Assembly: GCA_030052355.1 (NCBI GenBank)
Contig: JASIGS010000028.1
Location: forward strand, 1 to 5,513
DNA length: 5,513 nucleotides
Reading direction: 5' to 3'
Origin: Streptosporangiaceae bacterium
GTDB lineage: Bacteria > Actinomycetota > Actinomycetes > Streptosporangiales > Streptosporangiaceae
The translations under genes and the position numbers were made by a program. This document shows, piece by piece, positions 1-4,721 of this stretch; position 1 is the first letter of the stretch; each line of letters opens with the position of its first letter. Under the pieces are notes generated by a model, which was not told the DNA's origin, made no database searches, and was given only the letters and a program-made list of their open reading frames with translations.

Positions 1-1255
1 TCCGCCGGGCGACGTCCCGCGGCACCAGGGTCGGGTTGACGTTCTCGAGCACGACCTCGGCGCTGATCACGACCTTCTCGACGTCCTTGCGGCTCGGAAC
101 CTCGTACATGACCGAGAGCAGGACCTCCTCGAGGATGGCCCGCAGTCCGCGGGCGCCGGTCCCGCGCAGGATTGCCTGGTCGGCCACAGCTTCCAGGGCA
201 TCGTCGGTGAACTCGAGGTCGACGCCGTCGAGCTCGAACAGACGACGATACTGGCGCACCAGCGCGTTGCGCGGCTCGGTGAGGATCCGGATGAGCGCCT
301 CGCGGTCGAGGTTGTGCACGCTCGTGATGACCGGGAGGCGGCCGACGAACTCGGGAATCATGCCGAACTTAAGCAGGTCTTCGGGCATGACCTCGGCGAA
401 CGGATCGGACACGGTCTTGTCTGTCTTCACCCGCAGCACCGCGCCGAAGCCCATGCCGCTCTTGCCGACCCGCTGCTCGATGATCTTCTCGAGGCCGGCG
501 AAGGCGCCGCCGCAGATGAACAGCACGTTCGTCGTATCGATCTGGATGAACTCCTGGTGCGGGTGCTTGCGCCCGCCCTGCGGGGGCACCGACGCCGTGG
601 TCCCCTCGAGGATCTTCAGCAGGGCTTGCTGCACGCCCTCCCCCGACACGTCGCGGGTGATGGACGGGTTCTCGCTCTTCCGCGCGATCTTGTCGATCTC
701 GTCGATGTAGATGATCCCCGTCTCGGCCTTCTTGACGTCGTAGTCAGCGGCCTGGATGAGCTTGAGCAGGATGTTCTCGACGTCTTCCCCGACGTACCCG
801 GCCTCGGTCAGCGCCGTGGCGTCGGCGATCGCGAACGGAACGTTCAGCAGCCTCGCGAGCGTCTGGGCCAGCAGCGTCTTGCCAGACCCGGTGGGCCCAA
901 GCAGCAAGATGTTCGACTTTGCCAGCTCGACGCCGTCCTCTGCGGCTCCTGGCCGGTCCCCGCCCGACTGAATCCGCTTGTAATGGTTGTAGACCGCTAC
1001 CGACAGCGCCTTTTTGGCCTTGTCCTGGCCTATGACGTAAGAGTCGAGGAATTCATAGATCTCCCGTGGCTTCGGCAGGCTGTCCCACTTGGGCTCCTGC
1101 GGCTCGGCAAGCTCTTCCTCGATGATCTCGTTGCACAGATCGATGCACTCGTCGCAGATGTAGACGCCAGGCCCGGCAATCAGCTTCTTGACTTGCTTCT
1201 GGCTCTTGCCGCAGAACGAGCACTTCAGCAGGTCACCGCCATCGATGCGTGCCAC
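1..1255 (-). CDS. clpX: ATP-dependent Clp protease ATP-binding subunit ClpX (3' end cut by window edge)
   Basis: ClpX is the cytoplasmic hexameric AAA+ unfoldase that recognises, unfolds and threads substrates into the ClpP1P2 chamber. The visible 418 residues contain, in order, an N-terminal zinc-binding domain (Cys12, Cys15, Cys34, Cys37), Walker A GPTGSGKT (120-127), pore-1 loop GYVG (153-156), Walker B IIYIDE (181-186), RKH loop (229-231), a ClpP-docking loop reading MGF (268-270; IGF in E. coli), the arginine-finger motif GRLP (Arg306) and sensor-2 GARG (Arg369). The GTG start at 1255 is chosen because the protein then begins [16 protein letters not shown], matching the mycobacterial N-terminus, and an AGAAGGAG site lies 7 bases upstream. 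The frame is open to base 2. Family members are about 425-430 residues, so only roughly ten C-terminal codons and the stop are missing. No motif is damaged. Confidence 0.98.
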   Translation of the reverse strand, partial: MARIDGGDLLKCSFCGKSQKQVKKLIAGPGVYICDECIDLCNEIIEEELAEPQEPKWDSLPKPREIYEFLDSYVIGQDKAKKALSVAVYNHYKRIQSGGDRPGAAEDGVELAKSNILLLGPTGSGKTLLAQTLARLLNVPFAIADATALTEAGYVGEDVENILLKLIQAADYDVKKAETGIIYIDEIDKIARKSENPSITRDVSGEGVQQALLKILEGTTASVPPQGGRKHPHQEFIQIDTTNVLFICGGAFAGLEKIIEQRVGKSGMGFGAVLRVKTDKTVSDPFAEVMPEDLLKFGMIPEFVGRLPVITSVHNLDREALIRILTEPRNALVRQYRRLFELDGVDLEFTDDALEAVADQAILRGTGARGLRAILEEVLLSVMYEVPSRKDVEKVVISAEVVLENVNPTLVPRDVARR

Positions 1256-1262
1256 CTAGTTA

Positions 1263-1270
1263 CTCCTTCT
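1263..1270 (-). promoter_or_regulatory. Ribosome binding site of clpX
   Basis: AGAAGGAG on the minus strand, 7 bases before the GTG at 1255. It decides the GTG start: no better-placed start lies nearby, and in-frame TAG/TAA triplets occur in the spacer region. Confidence 0.85.
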
Positions 1271-1332
1271 AGCCTGCCCGGCCGCCTCCGCGACCTGCCC
1301 AACCCCCGCGATGCTGATCGCGGGGCCAGGCT
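1271..1332 (-). promoter_or_regulatory. Structured clpX leader: perfect 9-bp hairpin inside an outer 6-bp pairing
   Basis: An inverted repeat, CCCCGCGAT (1304-1312) and ATCGCGGGG (1317-1325), leaves a 4-base loop. Outside it, AGCCTG (1271-1276) is complementary to CAGGCT (1327-1332). On the clpX transcript the downstream arm of the outer pair directly abuts the AGAAGGAG ribosome binding site. No T-run follows on either strand, so this is not a canonical intrinsic terminator. It could be a U-less actinobacterial terminator or attenuator after clpP2, an mRNA processing or stabilising element, or a leader affecting clpX translation. The rest of the clpP2-clpX gap (1333-1457) holds no promoter I trust. 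Confidence 0.55.
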
Positions 1333-1457
1333 AACCTGCGAGCCAATTCTGCTTACCAGTAGAACCTAGACGGTACCGCCCCGGCGGCCTCGTGCGTTAA
1401 CCAAGGAGCACCGTGTCGCCGCGTCGCCGGGACGCGAACCTCAGCCCGGACGACGGC

Positions 1458-2126
1458 TTAGGACGACAGTACCTCGCTCTTGCGCTTGAGCATCGTCAGA
1501 ACCTCATCTACTAGGCCATACTCCTGCGCTTCGTGCGCGGTGAAGAACTTGTCGCGTTCGATGTCGCGCCGCACCTTGTCCTCGTCCTGGCCGGTGTGCC
1601 GGGCGAGGATGGTCTCCATGGACGAGCGCATCCGCAGGATTTCCCTGGCCTGGATCTCGAGGTCGCTGGACTGGCCATAGCCGCTCTCCACGGCGGGCTG
1701 GTGTATCAGGATCCGCGCGTTCGGCAGTGCGAACCGCTTGCCCTTGGTGCCGGCCGCGAGCAGCACCGCCGCCGCCGATGCCGCCTGGCCAAGGCAGTAC
1801 GTCTGAATCTCCGGCTGGATGTACTGCATGGTGTCGTAGATGGCCATCATCGAGGTCATCGACCCGCCGGGCGAGTTGATGTAGATGAGAATGTCCCGGC
1901 CCGGATCCATGGACTCCAGCGTGATCAGCTGAGCCATCACGTCGTTGGCAGACGCGTCGTCGATCTGCACGCCAAGGAAGATGATCCGCTCCTCGAACAG
2001 CTTGTTGTACGGGTTCATCTCCTTGACGCCGTAGGATGTGCGCTCCACGAACGACGGCAGCACATACCGCGCCTGCTCAGGGAGCAACGCCCGCTCGTCA
2101 CGGTGACCTGTGAATCCAGCGCTCAC
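1458..2126 (-). CDS. clpP2: ATP-dependent Clp protease proteolytic subunit ClpP2
   Basis: Serine peptidase subunit of the cytoplasmic Clp protease. In actinobacteria, ClpP2 assembles with ClpP1 into a mixed two-ring tetradecamer and, in Mycobacterium, is the ring on which ClpX or ClpC docks. The 222-residue product has Ser117 in GQAASAAA, His142 in LIHQP and Asp192 in ERDKF, so the catalytic triad is intact. It also has the NPYNKLFEERIIFLG handle entrance and YINSPGG (82-88). QARYVLPSF at 18-26 aligns with the site where mycobacterial ClpP2 is processed (after Ala, before Arg), so a short propeptide ending near Ala19 is inferred. The GTG start at 2126 has AGGAGG 6 bases upstream. The gene follows clpP1 after 58 bases with no terminator visible between them, consistent with a clpP1-clpP2 operon. 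The paralogue call rests on similarity to mycobacterial ClpP2 rather than ClpP1. Confidence 0.97.
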   Translation of the reverse strand: MSAGFTGHRDERALLPEQARYVLPSFVERTSYGVKEMNPYNKLFEERIIFLGVQIDDASANDVMAQLITLESMDPGRDILIYINSPGGSMTSMMAIYDTMQYIQPEIQTYCLGQAASAAAVLLAAGTKGKRFALPNARILIHQPAVESGYGQSSDLEIQAREILRMRSSMETILARHTGQDEDKVRRDIERDKFFTAHEAQEYGLVDEVLTMLKRKSEVLSS

Positions 2127-2132
2127 TTTCCG

Positions 2133-2138
2133 CCTCCT
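2133..2138 (-). promoter_or_regulatory. Ribosome binding site of clpP2
   Basis: AGGAGG on the minus strand, 6 bases before the GTG at 2126. It lies inside the 58-base clpP1-clpP2 spacer and fixes the GTG start. Confidence 0.85.
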
Positions 2139-2184
2139 GCGCTTGCGCTAACCGCTAGCTCGATCGCCGCCGCAGCCGTGACGC

Positions 2185-2823
2185 TCACTCGGCCCCGGTA
2201 CCCGGGACCTCGGTCGCGCTCCTGACGACGTGATCGACGAACCCGTAATCGCGCGCCTCCTCGGCGGTGAACCAGCGGTCCCTGTCCGAGTCGGCCTCGA
2301 TCTGCTCGACAGGCTTCCCGGTGTGCATGGCGATCCGCTCGGCCAGCACGCGCTTCAGGTACATGCCCTGCTCCGCCTGGATCCTGATGTCGGTGGCCGT
2401 GCCGCCGATGCCGCCGTGCGGCTGGTGCATCAGGATGGCCGCGTGCGGCATCGCGTACCGCTTGCCCGGAGCGCCGGCGCAGAGCAGGAACTGCCCCATC
2501 GAGGCGGCCATGCCCATGGCGTAGGTGGCCACGTCATTTTTCACGAACTGCATGACGTCGTAGATCGCCATTCCCGCATAAACGGAGCCGCCGGGCGAGT
2601 TGATATAGAGGTGAATGTCCCGCTTGTCGTCCTCGGCCGCGAGCAGGATCAGCTCAGCGCATATCCGGTTCGCCAGGTCGTCATCCACCTGCTGGCCGAG
2701 AAAGATGATCCGGTGCCGGAGCAGGCGCTGGAACAACTGCTCGCCCAGCGGGAGCATCGGGGACTCTGTGGCCCTCGCCAGCACGCGGGAGATGTCCCGC
2801 TGGTCGTCCCAACCCGTGCCCAC
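2185..2823 (-). CDS. clpP1: ATP-dependent Clp protease proteolytic subunit ClpP1
   Basis: Serine peptidase subunit that forms the second ring of the actinobacterial ClpP1P2 complex. The 212-residue product carries a complete triad: Ser108 in MGMAASMGQ, His133 in LMHQP and Asp182 in DRDRWF. YINSPGGSVYAGMAIYD (72-88) and EADSDRDRWFTAEEA match the ClpP1 rather than the ClpP2 branch. The GTG start at 2823 follows GAGGAGG with a 4-base gap, slightly tight. The conserved fold begins near LGEQLFQRLL (26-35), so about 25 N-terminal residues are variable and probably a processed propeptide; a later start at Met23 is possible but lacks as good a ribosome binding site. Upstream is a 250-base leader and promoter region with a ClgR-like site; downstream, clpP2 follows after 58 bases. 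ClgR control is inferred from the operator-like sequence only. Confidence 0.97.
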   Translation of the reverse strand: MGTGWDDQRDISRVLARATESPMLPLGEQLFQRLLRHRIIFLGQQVDDDLANRICAELILLAAEDDKRDIHLYINSPGGSVYAGMAIYDVMQFVKNDVATYAMGMAASMGQFLLCAGAPGKRYAMPHAAILMHQPHGGIGGTATDIRIQAEQGMYLKRVLAERIAMHTGKPVEQIEADSDRDRWFTAEEARDYGFVDHVVRSATEVPGTGAE

Positions 2824-2827
2824 TGTG

Positions 2828-2834
2828 CCTCCTC
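2828..2834 (-). promoter_or_regulatory. Ribosome binding site of clpP1
   Basis: GAGGAGG on the minus strand, with only 4 bases before the GTG at 2823. The strong match supports this GTG over the internal Met23 codon. Confidence 0.75.
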
Positions 2835-2864
2835 GCCTTCAGTCAGCCCAGGACACCGCCGCCT

Positions 2865-2944
2865 GCCGGCTCCCGGCTGTCATCGGTCATCGCCATTCGC
2901 CGGCTCCCGGATGTCGTCGGCTGTCGCCGACTCCCAGAGGTGAC
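2865..2944. repeat. Three degenerate copies of a GC-rich element in the clpP1 leader
   Basis: On the plus strand, GCCGGCTCCCGGCTGTC (2865-2881) recurs as GCCGGCTCCCGGATGTC (2899-2915), identical at 16 of 17 positions, and more loosely as GCCGACTCCCAGAGGTGAC (2926-2944). The spacings are 34 and 27 bases. Sequence between the copies is also related (TCATCGG, TCGTCGG), suggesting a decayed tandem duplication. A 6-bp hairpin, GTCGGC (2916-2921) and GCCGAC (2926-2931), overlaps the last copy. No gene is visible here; the stretch would be the 5' untranslated leader of clpP1. Confidence 0.6.
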
Positions 2945-2974
2945 TACCGGCGGCGTGGCTGGCCGCTGACTGTG

Positions 2975-3002
2975 ACACTAACCCTGGCGCCGGCCTCGTC
3001 AG
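2975..3002 (-). promoter_or_regulatory. Possible clpP1 promoter (weak -35/-10)
   Basis: On the minus strand, CTGACG (2997-3002) and TAGTGT (2975-2980) are 16 bases apart. The -35 matches TTGACA at 4 of 6 positions. The -10 has the key TA...T positions. Transcription would start near 2968, giving a leader of about 145 bases. Each box is poor alone, as expected for an activator-dependent promoter; the ClgR-like site centred about 59 bases upstream of this start adds support. Confidence 0.4.
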
Positions 3003-3017
3003 TCCGCCGGTACCCGC

Positions 3018-3035
3018 TGTTCGCTGACGGCGCAG
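3018..3035. promoter_or_regulatory. Candidate ClgR operator upstream of clpP1
   Basis: The plus-strand sequence TGTTCGCTGACGGCGCAG fits the corynebacterial ClgR consensus as I recall it (WNNWCGCYNANRGCGWWS) at every specified position except the first of the final WWS. The whole core CGCYNANRGCG is matched (3022-3032). ClgR activates clpP1P2 and clpC in Corynebacterium, Streptomyces and Mycobacterium. The site lies in the tig-clpP1 gap, just upstream of the candidate clpP1 -35, at a distance typical for an activator. The consensus is from memory and no search was run. Confidence 0.6.
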
Positions 3036-3051
3036 GCAACCAGGCCCGCCA

Positions 3052-3065
3052 TCGGCACGCGCCGA
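3052..3065 (-). terminator. Weak hairpin just after tig
   Basis: TCGGC (3052-3056) and GCCGA (3061-3065) form a 5-bp stem with a 4-base loop, 9 bases past the tig stop codon at 3074. There is no T-run. It may be a partial or U-less terminator separating tig from clpP1, but such short GC stems are common by chance in DNA of this composition. Confidence 0.25.
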
Positions 3066-3073
3066 CCGAGCCG

Positions 3074-4537
3074 TTACGCCTCCGGCGTATCGGCGTCCTC
3101 GTCCGCATCGGCGTCCTCGTCCGCATCGGCGTCCTCGTCCAGCTCGGCGTCTTCGTCCAGCTCGGCGTCTTCGTCCTCGTCCAGCTCGGCGTCCTCGTCC
3201 GACTCGGCGTCCTCGTCCTCGCCGTCGGCCTCCGCGGCGACGAACACCGGCCTGCCCGCCTCGTCGATCACCCGGGCGCGCTCAGCCAGGAGCGTCAGCG
3301 CGTTCCCGCGCAGCACGTCGGCGGCCACCGCGGAGAGCTGGCCGTTGTCGCTGAGCTGCCTGGCCAGCCGGTCGGGCGCGACGCCCATCCGGTAGGCCTG
3401 CTCGGCCACGTACGAGCTGAGCTGCTCGGACGTGACGGTCAGCTCTTCGGATATGGCCAGCTTGTCCAGGATGAACCCGGCCTTGACCGACCGCCGGGCG
3501 GCCTCAGCGAAGTCAGACTCAAGTTTCGCCTGCGACATGCCGTTGGCCTGCAGGTAAGAGTCGAGCGTCAGTCCCGCCTGCTCGAGCTGGCTGTACAGGG
3601 ACTGCTTGCGCTGCTCCAGCTCGGCCTCGACGACGCGCTCGGGCAGCGGTATGTCGAGCTGGTCGATGAGCGCGTCCAGTGCGCGCTCCCTGGCCTGCCC
3701 GGACTGGCCCATCTTGCGCACTGCCTCGAGCTGCCGGCGGGTGGCGGCCCGCAGCTCGCCCACCGTGTCGAACTCGCTCGCCGACTGGGCGAACTCGTCG
3801 TCCAGGCTCGGCAGTTCCTTGACCTTGACGCTGTTGACCGTCACCCGCACGTCGGCCGTCTCGCCGGCCTGACTGCCGCCCGCGAGCTCGGCGGTGAACA
3901 TCTTGGAGTCGCCGGCCGTCATGCCCGCGACCGCCTCGTCGAGACCGTCGAGCATCGACTCGCTGCCGACCTCGTAGGAGACGCCGCTCGCCTGGGCATC
4001 CTCCACCGGCGTCCCGTCGACGGAGGCCGACAGGTCGATGGACACGAAATCGCCAGGCTCGGCGGGGCGCTCGACCGTCTTGAGCGACGCGAACCGTTCG
4101 CGCAGCGAGGTGAGGTACTCCTCGACCTGGTCCGGCGAGACGTCGGCGTTGTCGACCGTGACCGTCAGGGCCCCCAGGTCGGGCAGCTCGAAGTCCGGCC
4201 GGATGTCCACCTCGGCCGTGAACGCCAGTTCCTTGCCGTCGTCGAGCTTCGTGATCTCCAGTTCGGGCTGGCCGAGCGCGACGACGTCGTTGTCCGCCAG
4301 AGCCTTGTTGTACAGCTCAGGCACGGCCTCGTTCACCGCCTGCTCGAGCACAGGCGCCCGGCCGAACCGCTGGTCGATGATCCGCGGCGGCACCTTGCCA
4401 GGCCGGAAGCCCGGCACGCGCACCTGCCGGGCCAGCTCCCGGTAGGCATGGTCGAGGTTCGGCTTGAGTTCCTCGAACGGAACTTCGACTGTCAGCTTGA
4501 CCCTGGTCGGGCTCAGCTGTTCGACATCGGTCTTCAC
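3074..4537 (-). CDS. tig: Trigger factor, ribosome-associated chaperone and peptidyl-prolyl isomerase
   Basis: Trigger factor binds the ribosome at the tunnel exit and shelters nascent chains. The 487-residue product has an N-terminal ribosome-binding domain (about 1-115) with the signature GFRPGKVPP (43-51), an FKBP-type isomerase domain (about 159-240, starting EPGDFVSIDL) and a helical chaperone domain (about 245-425). A tail (436-487) follows with 34 Asp/Glu among 52 residues and no Lys or Arg; it makes the protein longer than the 432-residue E. coli version. The GTG start at 4537 is chosen because MKTDVEQLSPTRVKLTVEVP is the expected family N-terminus. The only ribosome binding site candidate, GGGAG (4549-4553), is 11 bases away, so initiation may be weak or regulated. 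It heads the tig-clpP1-clpP2-clpX cluster and is divergent from the DUF308 gene. Confidence 0.97.
   Translation of the reverse strand: MKTDVEQLSPTRVKLTVEVPFEELKPNLDHAYRELARQVRVPGFRPGKVPPRIIDQRFGRAPVLEQAVNEAVPELYNKALADNDVVALGQPELEITKLDDGKELAFTAEVDIRPDFELPDLGALTVTVDNADVSPDQVEEYLTSLRERFASLKTVERPAEPGDFVSIDLSASVDGTPVEDAQASGVSYEVGSESMLDGLDEAVAGMTAGDSKMFTAELAGGSQAGETADVRVTVNSVKVKELPSLDDEFAQSASEFDTVGELRAATRRQLEAVRKMGQSGQARERALDALIDQLDIPLPERVVEAELEQRKQSLYSQLEQAGLTLDSYLQANGMSQAKLESDFAEAARRSVKAGFILDKLAISEELTVTSEQLSSYVAEQAYRMGVAPDRLARQLSDNGQLSAVAADVLRGNALTLLAERARVIDEAGRPVFVAAEADGEDEDAESDEDAELDEDEDAELDEDAELDEDADADEDADADEDADTPEA
3089..3220 (-). repeat. In-frame 18-base tandem repeat encoding the acidic tail of trigger factor
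   Basis: Seven consecutive units cover the tig 3' end: 3089-3106, 3107-3124, 3125-3142, 3143-3160, 3161-3184, 3185-3202 and 3203-3220. Six are 18 bases and one is 24, with an extra 6 bases. The first two are identical. Translated, they give hexapeptides of the type LDEDAE, ADEDAD or SDEDAE and one octapeptide, LDEDEDAE. Every unit is a multiple of three, so copy-number change would lengthen or shorten the tail without shifting the frame. Four unique codons (Thr-Pro-Glu-Ala) and the stop follow. Confidence 0.9.
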
Positions 4538-4540
4538 TTA

Positions 4541-4592
4541 GGGGTCAGCTCCCGAGTGGTCTCGCCGCGGAGTGGGGTCGCGAAGTGACCCC
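4541..4592 (-). promoter_or_regulatory. tig leader with alternative base-pairing segments
   Basis: On the tig transcript, GGGGTCA (from 4592-4586) can pair locally with GACCCC (from 4579-4574) to form a 6-bp stem with a 7-base loop. It can instead pair over 7 bp with TGACCCC (from 4547-4541). The last segment lies between the GGGAG site (4549-4553) and the GTG start (4537). The two pairings exclude each other, and one would occlude the start region. This is a sequence-level observation; regulation is inferred and unproven. Confidence 0.4.
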
Positions 4593-4625
4593 CGGCGTGA
4601 GTCGTGCGCTCTGTACTGGGGGCCA

Positions 4626-4653
4626 AGTCTAGGGCAGGCACTTCCCGGTTCAC
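4626..4653 (-). promoter_or_regulatory. Possible tig promoter
   Basis: On the minus strand, TAGACT (4626-4631) matches the -10 consensus at 4 of 6 positions including TA...T. GTGAAC (4648-4653), 16 bases upstream, matches TTGACA at only the central TGA. Transcription would start near 4619, giving an 82-base leader that includes the alternative pairings. The -35 overlaps the palindrome at 4650-4666. Confidence 0.3.
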
Positions 4654-4673
4654 CCGCCACGGGTGATGATCAC
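4650..4673. promoter_or_regulatory. Overlapping palindromes in the tig/DUF308 divergent region
   Basis: TCACCCG (4650-4656) and CGGGTGA (4660-4666) form a perfect 7+7 inverted repeat with a 3-base centre. Sharing its right arm, GTGAT (4663-4667) and ATCAC (4669-4673) form a second perfect palindrome with a 1-base centre. Together they look like operator DNA for a dimeric regulator, placed where it could act on both divergent genes. I do not recognise the regulator. The 184-base gap (4538-4721) has no other gene-like content. Confidence 0.4.
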
Positions 4674-4709
4674 GGGAACTCGGCGGCAGCACGATGGCGT
4701 GCAGATCGC

Positions 4710-4716
4710 AAGGAGG
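4710..4716 (+). promoter_or_regulatory. Ribosome binding site of the DUF308 gene
   Basis: AAGGAGG, 5 bases before the ATG at 4722. This strong match fixes the start and hence the long hydrophilic N-terminus. Confidence 0.85.
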
Positions 4717-4721
4717 CCAGG

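Noticed and set aside
1304..1325. Canonical rho-independent terminator between clpP2 and clpX
   Set aside because: The stem is good but no T-run follows on either strand, so I listed it only as a structured leader.
314..1369. Long plus-strand open frame (about 350 codons) opposite clpX
   Set aside because: It is antisense to a fully motif-bearing clpX; its product has no recognisable family and its length reflects the codon bias of the GC-rich gene on the other strand.
1533..2225. Plus-strand open frame of 230 codons opposite clpP2
   Set aside because: It is a shadow of clpP2 and the clpP1 end, with no plausible ribosome binding site or known domain.
3089..3220. CRISPR-like array
   Set aside because: The repeats are contiguous 18-base units without spacers and are in frame inside tig.
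2615..4588. 657-codon plus-strand open frame opposite clpP1 and tig
   Set aside because: It spans two real genes and their gap in antisense; the repetitive part simply mirrors the trigger factor tail repeat.
4675..4700. ECF-sigma-type promoter (GGAAC, 18 bases, CGT) on the plus strand before the DUF308 gene
   Set aside because: The predicted start would fall almost on the AAGGAGG ribosome binding site, leaving no usable leader, and the -10 match is only CGT.
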